Shown here: piece after piece, positions 33,981-43,644 of the stretch
Layout of the letters: every line of letters begins with the position of its first letter
How positions within the stretch are numbered: position 1 is the first letter of the stretch
DNA from: Parahoeflea alexandrii
GTDB lineage: Bacteria; Pseudomonadota; Alphaproteobacteria; Rhizobiales; Rhizobiaceae
Length of the DNA: 64,000 nucleotides
Direction: 5' to 3'
Assembly: GCF_024105735.1 (NCBI RefSeq)
Contig: NZ_JAAAML010000003.1
Span: forward strand, 434,001 to 498,000
Program-made: the position numbers and the translations under genes
Notes under the pieces: generated by a model
Seen by the model: only the letters and a program-made list of their open reading frames with translations
Told to the model about the DNA's origin: nothing
Database searches by the model: none

Positions 33981-34420
33981 GCGCGGAACCTCACGGCCAG
34001 CGCATCGTCGCCGCGGCGCGCGGCTGGATCGGCACGCCCTACCGGCATCAGGGATCGCGCAAGGGCGTCGGCTGCGATTGCCTCGGGCTGGTGCGCGGCG
34101 TCTGGACCGAGATCACAGGCAGCGTGACGCAAGATCCAGGCGCCTATGCGCCCGACTGGGCCGAGCGGGCCGGAGCCGAGCGGCTTCTGTTGGCGGCACG
34201 GCTGCATTGCGGCGATCCTGTTGGGCTATCGGAGGTGATGGCCGGTGACATCGTGCTGTTCCGCTGGCGCGACGGCGTCTCCGCCAAGCATGCGGGCATT
34301 TTGTCCGGCCCGGATCATTTCATCCACGCCTATGAACCGGTTGGCGTGATCGAAAGCGCGCTGGTTCCTTCCTGGTGGCGGCGGATCGCCGCCGTTCACC
34401 GCATTCCCCAGACCAGCTGA
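33977..34420 (+). CDS. GTA g14, NlpC/P60 cell-wall peptidase
   Basis: This 147-aa NlpC/P60 hydrolase cuts cell-wall peptides of the recipient during GTA entry. The catalytic cysteine is Cys35 in GCDCLGLVRGVW, and a catalytic-type histidine is in AKHAGIL. The overlap with g13 is ATGA; g15 follows after 15 bases. Confidence 0.92.
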   Translation: MSAEPHGQRIVAAARGWIGTPYRHQGSRKGVGCDCLGLVRGVWTEITGSVTQDPGAYAPDWAERAGAERLLLAARLHCGDPVGLSEVMAGDIVLFRWRDGVSAKHAGILSGPDHFIHAYEPVGVIESALVPSWWRRIAAVHRIPQTS

Positions 34421-34435
34421 AAAGCGAGACACGAC

Positions 34436-37400
34436 ATGGCGACAATCCTTTTGCAGGTGGCCGGCGCTTCGCTCGGCGGTGTCTTCGGACCGGTCGGCAC
34501 GGCGATCGGCTCCGCCATCGGCGCCACCGTCGGCGGCATGCTCGACACCGCGCTGATCAACTCCACCCGGACCATTGCCGGACGGGGCCTGAGTGGCGCG
34601 CGGATACCATCGGCCGATGAAGGCTCGCCGATCCTGCGCGTGCATGGCTCGATGCGCATCGCCGGCGCATTGATCTGGGCGACCCGGTTCGAGGAAACCG
34701 TGACGCAGGAACGCCAGGGCGGCAAGGGCGGCGGACCGAAGGTCGAGCGCTATCACTATCACGCCAATTTCGCGCTTGGGCTGTGCGAGGGCCCGATCGC
34801 CTTCATCCGGCGGGTCTGGGCCGACGGGCGCGAGCTCGATCTCGAAAGCCTCGACATGCGGATCTATCGTGGAACCGCGAGCCAATTGCCCGATCCGTTG
34901 ATCGAAGCCAAGCAGGGTGCCGGACGGGCGCCGGCCTGGCGCGGGCTTGCCTATGTTGTGTTCGAGCGCTTGCCGCTTGACGATTTCGGCAACCGGATTC
35001 CGGCGCTGCAGTTCGAGGTGATCCGGCCGGTGGGCGGGCTGGAACCGGCAATCGAGGCGGTGGCGCTGATCCCTGGTTCGACCGAGCATGGCTATGCGAC
35101 GACGCCGGTGCGTGAGACCACCGGGGTCGGCGCCGCGCGAACGCTCAACCGCAACATGCGCCAGGCGTCCACCGACTGGACCCAGTCGATCGACGAATTG
35201 CAGGCGCTGTGCCCCAATCTCAAGTCGGTCGCGCTGGTGTCGGCCTGGTTCGGCGACGATCTGCGCGCCAGCCATTGCCGCTTCCGTCCCGGTGTCGAGG
35301 TGGTCTCGCGCAACGTCGAGACGCGGCCCTGGAAGGTGGGCGGGCTCGACCGGACAACCGCGCATCTGGTTTCCACCAGCAATGGCGGCCCGGCCTATGG
35401 CGGCACGCCTGACGATGCCGCGCTCGTTGAGGCGATCCGCGATCTCAAAGCGCGCGGGCTCAAGGTGGTGCTCTATCCCTTCGTGCTGATGGACATACCG
35501 GCCGGCAATGGCCTACCAGATCCTGGCGGCGGAACCGGGCAGCCGGTCTACCCCTGGCGCGGGCGGATGAGCGCGAGTATCGCGCCGGGATTGCCGGGAA
35601 CGCCGGACGGCACGGCCACTATGCGAGCCGAAATCGATGCGCTGTGTGGCGGAACGCTTGTGTCCGATGTCGTCGTCTCGGGCGACATCGTTGCCTGGTT
35701 CGGCGGCGACGAAGGCTACCGGCGCTTCATCTTGCATCACGCCGCACTGGCCATCGCCGCCGGCGGTGTCGACGGCTTTGTCATCGGCTCGGAGATGATC
35801 GGCCTGACCCGGCTCAGGGATGATGCCGGGGCGTTTCCCTTTGTCGATCAGCTGATCCAGTTGGCCGCCGACACCAAGGCGATGCTGGGCGGGGCGACGA
35901 CGGTGACCTATGCCGCCGACTGGACCGAATATGCCGGCTACCGGCCCGATGACGGTTCCGGCGACGTTCATTTCAATCTCGATCCGCTCTGGGCCCATCC
36001 GGCCATCGGCGCCATCGGCATCGACAACTACATGCCGCTGAGCGACTGGCGCGACGCGGATCTGTCGGCCGGCAATCCCGATGATGCGAATTTTGCCAAT
36101 GATCAGGCAGCCATGCGAGCCGGCATCGTCGGCGGTGAAGGCTATGACTGGTACTATGCGAGCAAGGCGGGCCGGGATGCGCGGGAGCGGCTGGCGATCA
36201 CCGACGGTCTTGCGGGCAAACACTGGGTCTACCGGGTCAAGGATCTGCGCGGCTGGTGGCAGAACCAGCATTTCGATCGGGTCGGGGGAGCCGAGGCGTT
36301 AAGCCCCAGCCCCTGGGTGCCCGGCTCGAAACCGTTCTGGTTTGCCGAGCTTGGCTGTCCGGCGGTCGACAAGGGCGCGAACCAGCCCAACCTGTTTCCC
36401 GACCCGAAATCGTCGGAAGGCGCGATCCCCTGGTACTCGTCGGGCGGGCGCGATGACCTGGCGCAGCGGGCGTTTCTCGAGGCGCATCTTGCCCACTGGT
36501 CGGGGGCGGCGAATGCAGATGGCATGGTCGCCACCGACCGTATTCATCTGTGGACCTGGGACGCGCGGCCGTTTCCGGCGTTTCCGCTGTCCGCGCGGGT
36601 CTGGTCCGACGGCCCGAACTGGCGTACCGGCCACTGGCTCAATGGCAGGCTGGGGACCGTTGCGCTGAAGGACCTGATCGCGGCCATCCTGACGGAAGCC
36701 GGAATGACCGGTTTCAACGTGGACCGTGTCGACGGCATGGTGACCGGGCATGTGATCTCGAGCCCGGCCTCGGTGCGCGCGGTGCTGGCGCCGCTGGTCG
36801 AGGCCTTCGCCATCGATGTCCGGGAAGGGGCCGGTGGGCTGGAGTTCACCTCGCGGCTCACCCGTGGCGCGGCGCCGCTGGAAATCGATGCGGTGGCGGA
36901 GCCCGCCGAGGGGCCGCTGTTCGAGGAAATCCGTGGCGAACGCAGCGAGTTCGCCAACGAGGCCGTTCTGCTGTCGGCCGATCCGATGAGCGATTACGCC
37001 CCGGCCTCGGCCCGATCGCGCCGGCTCGAGGGCGAGGCCGCGCGCCAGCATGATCTGCCCCTGAGCGTTGCGATGGAGGCGGGACTGGCCCGCGTCACCG
37101 CCGATCGCTGGCTGCAGGATCACCGCTTGCAGCGCCGCCAGCTGCGCTTTGCGCTGCCGCCACAGGCCGCCGGAATTGAGTCTGGCGACACCGTCCGGTT
37201 CGCGATGGAGAACGCCCCGCCGAGCCGCTTCCGCATCACCCGCATCGAGGATGGCGAGATCCGCCGCATCGAGGCCGTGGCTCATGTTGGGGCCGCTGCG
37301 CCGCGGTCGAACGAGGACTACGGCGGCGAAACGGGCAACGATGCCAATGCGCCATTCGCACCGGAAGTCGTTCTGCTCGACTTGCCGGTGCTGTCGGGGA

Positions 37401-38284
37401 ACGACGAAACCGGATGGGCAAGGGCAGGGGCACTGGCGATCCCCTGGCGGCAGATGGTTCTGTCGAGTTCCGTTGAAACCGAAGGCTATGCGGCGCGGGT
37501 GACGCTGGATGCGCCGGCCCGCATCGGCGCGCTGGCCGAGGCCTTGCCGCCGGGGTCAATCGAAGGACGGTTTGACTGTGGCAACGCGATCCTGGCCGAT
37601 CTGGGTTTTGGCGGCCTTTCGAGCGCCAGCCGTCTGGCGGTGCTCAACGGCGCCAACGCGGTGGCGGTCCGCTCGGAAGCCGGGAGCTGGGAGATCATCC
37701 AGTTCGAGATCGCCGAGGAGATCGCACCGGGACGCTGGCGGCTTGAAAGCCTGTTGCGCGGACAGGCCGGAACCGACGACGCCATGCGCGCCGGCGCAGC
37801 CTCCGGTTCGGCCTTCATCGTTCTCGACGGCGCGGTCAGATCTCTCGGACTGACCCTGGATGAGGCCGGTCGCGCCTACAACTGGATCGCGGAAGCAAGC
37901 GGCGGACTGGCCGGCGTGCCATCGCCGACGATATTCGCCGGAGGGGAACGGGCGCTCACGCCGCTGTCGCCGGTGCACCTTCGCGCCGAGAGGCGGGCGG
38001 AAGGCATCGGGCTGTCCTGGATCCGCCGCGGCAGGCTTTCGGCTGACAGCTGGACCCCCGCCGAGATTGCCAATGACGAGGGCTTCGAGCGCTACCGCAT
38101 CGAGATCCTCGACGGGGCCACAATTATCCGGACGGCCGAAACCGGAACGTCGGACTGGCTTTATCCGGCAGCCGATGAACTCGCCGATTTCGGCGCTCCG
38201 CAGGTGCAGCTGACCTTTCGCGTCGCACAGGCCGGAAAGCGCGTCCCCTGGGGGATCAGCCGAACGGCAGCATGCAGTCTCTGA
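34436..38284 (+). CDS. GTA g15, glycoside-hydrolase TIM-barrel tail/host-contact protein
   Basis: This 1282-aa megatron-like tail protein forms the baseplate tip. The glycine-rich N-terminus (LGGVFGPVGTAIGSAIGATVGG) suits membrane insertion. A central TIM-barrel-like glycosidase region spans about residues 430-740 (FVIGSEMIGLTRLRDD, then VTYAADWTEYAGYRP and YMPLSDWRD). A phage-tail_3-like region and a C-terminal receptor-contact part follow. The length matches GTA homologues (about 1300 aa). It is the last conserved structural gene of the cluster. Confidence 0.93.
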   Translation: MATILLQVAGASLGGVFGPVGTAIGSAIGATVGGMLDTALINSTRTIAGRGLSGARIPSADEGSPILRVHGSMRIAGALIWATRFEETVTQERQGGKGGGPKVERYHYHANFALGLCEGPIAFIRRVWADGRELDLESLDMRIYRGTASQLPDPLIEAKQGAGRAPAWRGLAYVVFERLPLDDFGNRIPALQFEVIRPVGGLEPAIEAVALIPGSTEHGYATTPVRETTGVGAARTLNRNMRQASTDWTQSIDELQALCPNLKSVALVSAWFGDDLRASHCRFRPGVEVVSRNVETRPWKVGGLDRTTAHLVSTSNGGPAYGGTPDDAALVEAIRDLKARGLKVVLYPFVLMDIPAGNGLPDPGGGTGQPVYPWRGRMSASIAPGLPGTPDGTATMRAEIDALCGGTLVSDVVVSGDIVAWFGGDEGYRRFILHHAALAIAAGGVDGFVIGSEMIGLTRLRDDAGAFPFVDQLIQLAADTKAMLGGATTVTYAADWTEYAGYRPDDGSGDVHFNLDPLWAHPAIGAIGIDNYMPLSDWRDADLSAGNPDDANFANDQAAMRAGIVGGEGYDWYYASKAGRDARERLAITDGLAGKHWVYRVKDLRGWWQNQHFDRVGGAEALSPSPWVPGSKPFWFAELGCPAVDKGANQPNLFPDPKSSEGAIPWYSSGGRDDLAQRAFLEAHLAHWSGAANADGMVATDRIHLWTWDARPFPAFPLSARVWSDGPNWRTGHWLNGRLGTVALKDLIAAILTEAGMTGFNVDRVDGMVTGHVISSPASVRAVLAPLVEAFAIDVREGAGGLEFTSRLTRGAAPLEIDAVAEPAEGPLFEEIRGERSEFANEAVLLSADPMSDYAPASARSRRLEGEAARQHDLPLSVAMEAGLARVTADRWLQDHRLQRRQLRFALPPQAAGIESGDTVRFAMENAPPSRFRITRIEDGEIRRIEAVAHVGAAAPRSNEDYGGETGNDANAPFAPEVVLLDLPVLSGNDETGWARAGALAIPWRQMVLSSSVETEGYAARVTLDAPARIGALAEALPPGSIEGRFDCGNAILADLGFGGLSSASRLAVLNGANAVAVRSEAGSWEIIQFEIAEEIAPGRWRLESLLRGQAGTDDAMRAGAASGSAFIVLDGAVRSLGLTLDEAGRAYNWIAEASGGLAGVPSPTIFAGGERALTPLSPVHLRAERRAEGIGLSWIRRGRLSADSWTPAEIANDEGFERYRIEILDGATIIRTAETGTSDWLYPAADELADFGAPQVQLTFRVAQAGKRVPWGISRTAACSL

Positions 38285-38351
38285 TCTCCTCACACGGCGT
38301 CTCCAAACCGGACTGAAGATCCAGCCCGAAAACCTTGAAAGGACATCTGCG

Positions 38352-38558
38352 ATGACCGACGTCAAACCCTGGTGGCAATCGAAAACCCTGTGGGGCGCCA
38401 TCGTCACGATAGGTTCGGCCGTGCTTGGCCTGACGGGACTTGATCTCGGCGAGACGGATCGCGAGGCGCTGACCGGGCTTCTGGCTTCGCTCGGTGCCGC
38501 GATTGGCGGCATGATCGCCATCTTTGGGCGGATCAAGGCCAAAAACCGGATCGGGTGA
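38352..38558 (+). CDS. Small holin-like membrane protein
   Basis: This 68-aa protein reads MTDVKPWWQSKTLWGAIVTI, with a hydrophobic segment there and a second one (LLASLGAAIGGMIAIFGRI), then a basic tail. The layout is like small phage holins or holin-associated proteins. AAAGGA precedes the ATG and the gene starts 67 bases after g15. It may be the last gene of the GTA transcript. Holin function is inference. Confidence 0.6.
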   Translation: MTDVKPWWQSKTLWGAIVTIGSAVLGLTGLDLGETDREALTGLLASLGAAIGGMIAIFGRIKAKNRIG

Positions 38559-38660
38559 ACCCCGCTTGGCGACCGGTGCCGGTTTCCATTCATTTGCGGT
38601 TCAGGCAGGATCTTGTATCACTGGCTCCAAGATGAAATACGAACCGCTCCAGGGCTGATC

Positions 38661-38948
38661 ATGATCATGAATTTCCTCAGTATCGGCTTAGTCGCCGCCC
38701 AGGCCGCAACCATGGCGCCGGTCGCCACCGTGTCGCAGGATCTGCGGGCGCCTGATGGCACCGCCATCGTCCGCACCGCCGCCGACTGCTCGGGCGCAGC
38801 CAATCAGGTTGTCGGCCAGACCGGCGGACAATTGCTCTCTGCTTCCGCCCAGACGGAAGGCGGTCAGGCGGTCTGCGTGATCACGGTACTGGTACCCGGC
38901 AGCGGTAATGACCGCCCGAAGAAAGTCACCGTCACGGTTCCGCAGTAG
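38661..38948 (+). CDS. Hypothetical small exported protein
   Basis: This is a 95-aa protein with a signal-like N-terminus (MNFLSIGLVAAQAATMAPVA) and two cysteines in the mature part (AADCSGAANQ and QAVCVITVLVPG). Two ATGs, 38661 and 38667, are possible; AGGG is six bases before the first. No family recognised. It is in the 0.8-kb transition between the GTA cluster and the two-component pair. Confidence 0.55.
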   Translation: MIMNFLSIGLVAAQAATMAPVATVSQDLRAPDGTAIVRTAADCSGAANQVVGQTGGQLLSASAQTEGGQAVCVITVLVPGSGNDRPKKVTVTVPQ

Positions 38949-39107
38949 GAAAACGGCAGTGCAATCGGGGCGGGGCTCGGCAGGTCCTGAAATGCCTGGC
39001 CTTGTCACGCCGGCCTGTGCGGATCGCGCGAGTCGGTGCATGGTAAGAGGGCGCGTACAGGCGGTATTGAGCCGACCGCGCGAAGACACAAAGCGGGAGC
39101 AGTTCAA

Positions 39108-39794
39108 GTGCGCATCTTGATCGTCGAGGATGACAAGGATCTCAATCGCCAGCTGGCCGAGGCGCTGCTGGAGCAGGGCTACGTGGTCGACCGGGCCCAT
39201 GATGGCGAGGAAGGCCATTTCCTCGGTGACACGGAGCCCTATGACGCGGTGATCCTCGATATCGGCTTGCCAGAAATGGACGGCGTCACCGTGCTTGAGA
39301 AATGGCGCGCTGACGGCCGCGCCATGCCGGTGCTGATCCTGACCGCGCGCGATCGCTGGAGCGACAAGGTCGCCGGTATCGACGCCGGCGCAGATGACTA
39401 TGTCACCAAGCCGTTTCACGTCGAGGAGGTGCTCGCACGCATCCGCGCCTTGATCCGCCGCGCCTCCGGCCATGCCTCTTCCGAGATTACCTGCGGTCCG
39501 GTCCGGCTCGACACCAAGGCGTCCAAGGCCAGCGTGGATGGTACAACGCTGAAACTGACCAGCCACGAGTACCGGCTTCTCTCCTATCTGATGCACCACA
39601 TGGGAGAGGTGGTGTCGCGCACCGAACTGGTCGAACACATGTATGATCAGGATTTCGACCGCGATTCCAACACCATCGAGGTTTTCGTCGGCCGGCTGCG
39701 CAAGAAGATCGGCGTCGAGCTGATCGAGACCGTGCGCGGTCTCGGCTACCGGATGGTTGCGCCCGAAGGCGACAGCAGCGGCAAGTCCGGATGA
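39108..39794 (+). CDS. feuP: FeuP-like OmpR-family response regulator
   Basis: This 228-aa regulator has a receiver domain with phospho-acceptor Asp51 (YDAVILDIGLPEMDG) and a conserved Lys in DDYVTKPFHVEE. A winged-helix DNA-binding domain (LTSHEYRLLSYLMHHMGEV, then SNTIEVFVGRLRKKIG) follows. It resembles rhizobial FeuP, which controls osmoadaptive cyclic glucan export genes in Sinorhizobium; the name is from resemblance and its kinase partner. GTG 39108 has GGGAG eight bases upstream. Its stop overlaps the kinase start (ATGA). Confidence 0.75.
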   Translation: MRILIVEDDKDLNRQLAEALLEQGYVVDRAHDGEEGHFLGDTEPYDAVILDIGLPEMDGVTVLEKWRADGRAMPVLILTARDRWSDKVAGIDAGADDYVTKPFHVEEVLARIRALIRRASGHASSEITCGPVRLDTKASKASVDGTTLKLTSHEYRLLSYLMHHMGEVVSRTELVEHMYDQDFDRDSNTIEVFVGRLRKKIGVELIETVRGLGYRMVAPEGDSSGKSG

Positions 39795-41173
39795 AGCGCG
39801 GTTCGCTTACCGCCCGCGTCCTGCTGTTTGCATCCGTATGGGCCGTGATCGCCCTGGTGGCGATCGCCATTGTCATTTCCCAACTCTATCGGACCGGCAG
39901 CGAACGCGCCTTTGCCGACCTGCTCCGTGCCCATCTCAACAGCGTCATCAATGCAGTGACAATCAACGAGCAGGGGCGCCTGGCTGGCAATCCGCAACTG
40001 GGCGACCTTGTGTTCGACCAGCCCGGCAGCGGCTGGATCTGGCTGGTTGAGCCGCTTGGTGGCCTGGATGGCCCGCGGTTGGCTTCGATTTCCATCGGCG
40101 AAGAGGCGATACCGTCCCCATCACTTGAGATCTTGCCCTTCGGTGATCGTTATCAGCGCAGCTACGCGGCCGATGATGGCTTTGGCAACCACCTGGAAGT
40201 CATCGAGACTGAAGTCGAACTCGACAACCAGGGCCATGCCGCACGGTTCCGCGTCGGCGGCAACCGCGCGGTGCTGGAAGCCGAAATCGCCGATTTCTCG
40301 GCCAATCTCTACCTGGCGCTGGCGCTGTTCGGGATTGGCAGCCTGATCGTCAACGCCATCGCCATTCTTTATGGTCTCCGGCCGCTCGATCATGCCCGGC
40401 AGGCGCTCGGCCGCATCCGCGCCGGCGAGGCGCAGCAGCTCGACGGCAGTTTTCCGCGCGAGATCGCGCCACTGGCCGGCGAGATCAACGCGCTGATCGA
40501 GGCCAATCATCGGGTCATCGAGCGGGCTCGCATGCAGGTCGGCAACCTGGCCCATTCGCTCAAGACGCCGATTGCCGTTCTCATCAATGAATCCCGCGAC
40601 ATGACGCCGGCGCATGCGAGCCTGGTGCGCACCCAGGCCGAAACCATGCAGGCGCAGGTGCAGACCTATCTCGACCGCGCGCGCATAGCTGCCCAGCGCG
40701 GCAGCGTTCTGGCGCGCACGGAAGCGGCGCCCGTCATCGAACGGCTGGTGCGGGTGATGGCAAAGCTCAACCGGGACCTGGACTTTGCCGCCGATATCGA
40801 ACCGCGCGACGCGGTGCTGGCCATGGAAAGCCAGGATCTTGAGGAGGCGCTCGGCAACCTGGTGGAGAATGCCGCCAAGTTCGCGCGCAACAAGGTCGTG
40901 GTCAGATTGCGCCCGGCGCCCGCCGTCGAGGGCGAGAGGCCGATGGTCCGCATCGACATCGACGATGATGGCCCAGGCCTCGATGATGAAGGCATGCGCG
41001 AGGCAATGAAACGCGGCCGCCGTCTCGACGAATCCAAGCCCGGAACCGGTCTCGGTCTGTCGATCGTTGGCGAGATCGCGTCGGAGTACAAAGGCAGTTT
41101 CACGCTGGCGCGCGGCGAAAGCGGCGGCCTGTCGGCACGATTGACCCTGCCGGCGCTGATCACGGAGGCTTGA
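39791..41173 (+). CDS. feuQ: FeuQ-like sensor histidine kinase
   Basis: This is a 460-aa membrane kinase: TM1 (VLLFASVWAVIALVAIAIVI), a periplasmic sensor of about 140 residues, TM2 (LYLALALFGIGSLIVNAIAILYG) and a HAMP linker. The HisKA-like domain has His255 in NLAHSLKTPIAVL, a PhoQ-type variant, and a HATPase domain (NLVENAAKFA, DDGPGLD, GTGLGLSI) follows. It is translated with the response regulator by a four-base overlap and surely forms its partner. Confidence 0.78.
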   Translation: MKRGSLTARVLLFASVWAVIALVAIAIVISQLYRTGSERAFADLLRAHLNSVINAVTINEQGRLAGNPQLGDLVFDQPGSGWIWLVEPLGGLDGPRLASISIGEEAIPSPSLEILPFGDRYQRSYAADDGFGNHLEVIETEVELDNQGHAARFRVGGNRAVLEAEIADFSANLYLALALFGIGSLIVNAIAILYGLRPLDHARQALGRIRAGEAQQLDGSFPREIAPLAGEINALIEANHRVIERARMQVGNLAHSLKTPIAVLINESRDMTPAHASLVRTQAETMQAQVQTYLDRARIAAQRGSVLARTEAAPVIERLVRVMAKLNRDLDFAADIEPRDAVLAMESQDLEEALGNLVENAAKFARNKVVVRLRPAPAVEGERPMVRIDIDDDGPGLDDEGMREAMKRGRRLDESKPGTGLGLSIVGEIASEYKGSFTLARGESGGLSARLTLPALITEA

Positions 41174-41331
41174 ACCGACGTGGTTGGTTACCAGGCGCCC
41201 GCTCGGGTAGTCTCGATGGGAGGTGCGGTGGTGCGCCACAATGCCGCCACAGGAACAAGGCATGAACCTGAAGAGGCGGAGGTCCCGGTTTTGCGGGGCT
41301 TGTCCGCAATTCAAGCGAGGATGACGGCAGC

Positions 41332-41781
41332 ATGGCAATTTTGGTCTCAAGAGTGACGCGGTTCGGTATCATTGCCTTGCTGGCGGGAGCAGTTGCCGGA
41401 TGTGCCGCCACCGGGGGTGTGCAGCCTTTGGCGTTCGCACCCGTCTCCACTCCCAAAGTGGCCGACAGCGACGCCATTCTGGCCGCGCTCAATGGCGGAA
41501 TCCTGCCGCCGGACGCCGCTGGCGGTCTGGCCGGGCCCGACCGGTTGCGCGCTCTGGAAGCCGAATACCAGGCGCTGGAAAAAGCCTCGCTTGGCCAGGT
41601 CGTCGCCTGGAAGAGCCAGGCCCGGGGAACCGCCGGCGAGGTTTCTGCCGGAACACCCTATCAGGTCGGCCAGCAGAACTGCCGCCAGTACACCCATACC
41701 GCCACCATCAGGGGTGTGCCGGTGAAGGGGCAGGGAGCAGCCTGCCGCAACGAGGATGGCAGCTGGACGCCGCTGGGTTGA
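41332..41781 (+). CDS. Outer-membrane lipoprotein, RT0821/17-kDa antigen-like
   Basis: This 149-aa protein has a lipoprotein signal ending LLAGAVAGC, with Cys24 as the lipidation site. The C-terminal domain (QQNCRQYTHTATIRGVPVKG, then GAACRNEDGSWTPL) is typical of RT0821/Lpp0805-type surface proteins, a beta domain often found at the end of rickettsial 17-kDa antigens. It is monocistronic, between feuQ and the ccm operon, in the position common in rhizobia. Function unknown. Confidence 0.82.
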   Translation: MAILVSRVTRFGIIALLAGAVAGCAATGGVQPLAFAPVSTPKVADSDAILAALNGGILPPDAAGGLAGPDRLRALEAEYQALEKASLGQVVAWKSQARGTAGEVSAGTPYQVGQQNCRQYTHTATIRGVPVKGQGAACRNEDGSWTPLG

Positions 41782-41971
41782 TTGCTGGTTTCGGCGCGGA
41801 AAGGTCATGTCGCACGCGCATTTTGACCGTCTGCTGATCCCTGCATGGGGCCGATGAATGAGAAGCCCCGGCGCAAGCGCCAAGCGGTCTCGAATGCCGG
41901 TCCGGACCGGCGCCTCGCGGCGTATTCTGGTGTGCATGCGGGCTCGCAACACTCAAATACGCGACCAAACG

Positions 41972-41983
41972 CCCCAATTGGGG
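41972..41983. promoter_or_regulatory. 12-bp palindrome upstream of ccmI
   Basis: CCCCAATTGGGG is a perfect palindrome 53 bases before the ccmI start codon, in a 255-base gap that otherwise shows no gene. It could be an operator for the cytochrome c maturation operon; support is symmetry and position only. Confidence 0.35.
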
Positions 41984-42036
41984 AATCAAGGCCGATTGAT
42001 GTTGGAAAACAATCAATGCTCGGATATTGAAGCATC

Positions 42037-43644
42037 ATGTTGTTTTGGGTAATCGCCGCCGTCATGACTGCCATTGTCACCGTGGCCCTTCTGGGACCGG
42101 TGATGCGTTCACGTGCGCAGGCGTCCGACGCGCCTGAATTGCATGACATCGAGGTCTATCGCGACCAGTTGGCCGAGGTCGATCGCGATCTGGCCGATGG
42201 CCTCGTCGATCCGGTTCAGGCGGAGGTCGCGAGGACCGAAATCTCCCGCAGGCTTCTGGCGGCAGCACGCAAGAGCGAAGCCGCGGGCACCGATGACGCG
42301 TCCGATCGCAACCGACAGCTGCGCCGCGTCGCAGCGATCGCAGTTGCCCTTTTCATGCCTCTTGCAGCCCTGACCGCCTATCTTGAGTTCGGCCGCCCCG
42401 GTCTGCCACAACTGCCGCTCGCAGCACGGCTTCAGGCCGATCCGCAGACCAACGACATCGCCATGCTGATCGCCCGGGCCGAGCAGCACCTGGCCGAAAA
42501 TCCGGATGATGGCAGGGGCTGGGACGTTCTCGGACCGATCTATCTCAGGACCGGGCGTTTTGAGGATTCGGCTGCCGCGTTCAAGAAGGCGATTTCCATT
42601 CTCGGGCCGTCACCGACGAGGCTGGCAAGCCTTGGTGAAGCCCTGTTTTCTGCTGCCGGTGGGGTCGTGACTGAAGAAGCGAGCCTGGCTTTCCAGACCG
42701 CCCGTGAACTTGATTCGACCGATCCCCGGCCGCAATTCTTCCTGGCGGTGGCCTTGGCCCAGTCGGGCAAGACCAGCGAAGCCCGCGCGGCCTTCTCCGG
42801 CATGCTTGAGACGGCGCCGCCGGATGCGCCCTGGATTCCAGCTGTCGAAAGCCAGTTGGCGGCACTTCAGCAGCAACCTCAGACCTCGCCGTTGTCGCCG
42901 GCGGGTGCCGCACCTGGAAATCCCTCCGCCGCCGATATCGCCGCTGCGCAAAACATGAGCGCGGAAGACCGTCAGGCGATGATTGCCTCGATGATTGAAG
43001 GGCTGGAAGCCAGGCTTACGGACAATCCCGACAATGTCGCCGGATGGCTGCGGCTGGTGCGGTCTCACGTTGTCACCGGAAACCGTGACAAGGCGCAGAC
43101 GGCACTGGACCGGGCCTTTGCCGTGTTCGCCCCCTCCGGACCTGAGAACTCACAGCTGACCGCGCTGGCTGGCGAACTCGGCCTGAATGCAACGCCCACG
43201 CTTGGCGGCGTTCCGATGGCGCCCACCGTTCCCGGGCAGGAGCAGCCTGCCGTTGAGCCGTCCGCCGCGGCCAAGACGCCGTTCATTCTGCCGCCCGCAG
43301 GCAGCGAGACACTGGCTTCGCAAGAACGTCAGACTGATGACGCTGCGCCTGCGGGGCCGTCGCAGGCCGACATCGCCGCGGCCGCCGACATGTCCGTCGA
43401 GGACCGGGCGTCGATGATCCGCTCCATGGTGGAATCGCTCGATGCGCGGATGGTCGAAAACCCTGACAATCTCGAAGGCTGGCTGCGCCTTGTGCGCTCC
43501 TATGCCGTCCTCGGAGACCGGTCTGCAGCGCAAACGGCGCTTGAGCGTGCCGGTACGACGTTCGCTGTGGAGAGCGACGGCGGCCGCGCCTTGGCCGAAC
43601 TCGCAGCCCAGCTAGGGCTGGAACCTGTTGTGGAGAGCCAATGA
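42037..43644 (+). CDS. ccmI: CcmI/CycH cytochrome c assembly chaperone, with duplicated C-terminal module
   Basis: CcmI holds apocytochrome c for heme ligation by CcmFH. Residues 1-120 have the usual two membrane segments ([42 protein letters not shown]) and cytoplasmic loop. Residues 140-285 are TPR-like helices. Uniquely, the C-terminal module starting [16 protein letters not shown] (about 298-383) is repeated as [16 protein letters not shown] (about 442-527), both running through NPDN-x2-GWLRLVRS to an ELGL or QLGL end. The total of 535 aa is longer than the roughly 380 aa usual for rhizobial CycH, as I recall. The stop overlaps the ccmE start. Confidence 0.88.
   Translation: MLFWVIAAVMTAIVTVALLGPVMRSRAQASDAPELHDIEVYRDQLAEVDRDLADGLVDPVQAEVARTEISRRLLAAARKSEAAGTDDASDRNRQLRRVAAIAVALFMPLAALTAYLEFGRPGLPQLPLAARLQADPQTNDIAMLIARAEQHLAENPDDGRGWDVLGPIYLRTGRFEDSAAAFKKAISILGPSPTRLASLGEALFSAAGGVVTEEASLAFQTARELDSTDPRPQFFLAVALAQSGKTSEARAAFSGMLETAPPDAPWIPAVESQLAALQQQPQTSPLSPAGAAPGNPSAADIAAAQNMSAEDRQAMIASMIEGLEARLTDNPDNVAGWLRLVRSHVVTGNRDKAQTALDRAFAVFAPSGPENSQLTALAGELGLNATPTLGGVPMAPTVPGQEQPAVEPSAAAKTPFILPPAGSETLASQERQTDDAAPAGPSQADIAAAADMSVEDRASMIRSMVESLDARMVENPDNLEGWLRLVRSYAVLGDRSAAQTALERAGTTFAVESDGGRALAELAAQLGLEPVVESQ
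42928..43185 (+). repeat. CcmI C-terminal module, copy 1
   Basis: This encodes residues 298-383 of Ccm[21 protein letters not shown], then [37 protein letters not shown] and a final ELGL. It is the upstream member of a tandem duplication with a 145-residue offset. Confidence 0.8.
43363..43617 (+). repeat. CcmI C-terminal module, copy 2
   Basis: This encodes residues 443-527 of Ccm[21 protein letters not shown], then [37 protein letters not shown] and QLGL. Copies 1 and 2 are clearly related in protein and DNA but have diverged, so the duplication is not recent. Confidence 0.8.

Larger units (their letters stand above)
22999..38284 (+). mobile_element. RcGTA-like gene transfer agent structural cluster
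   Basis: Fifteen-plus genes follow the order known for the Rhodobacter capsulatus gene transfer agent: g1, large terminase, portal, prohead protease, capsid, head-tail connector, adaptor, DUF3168, tail tube, GTA gp10, tail chaperone, tape measure, DUF2460, DUF2163, NlpC/P60 peptidase and the large TIM-barrel tail protein. No integrase, repressor, replication or excision gene is present and GC content matches the chromosome, as expected of a domesticated GTA rather than a recent prophage. All reading frames are intact. Departures are the antisense gene at 25300-25680 and the protease-capsid fusion. Confidence 0.92.

Noticed and set aside
22999-38284. Active temperate prophage
   Set aside because: No integrase, repressor, replication gene or attachment repeats; gene content and native GC fit a gene transfer agent.
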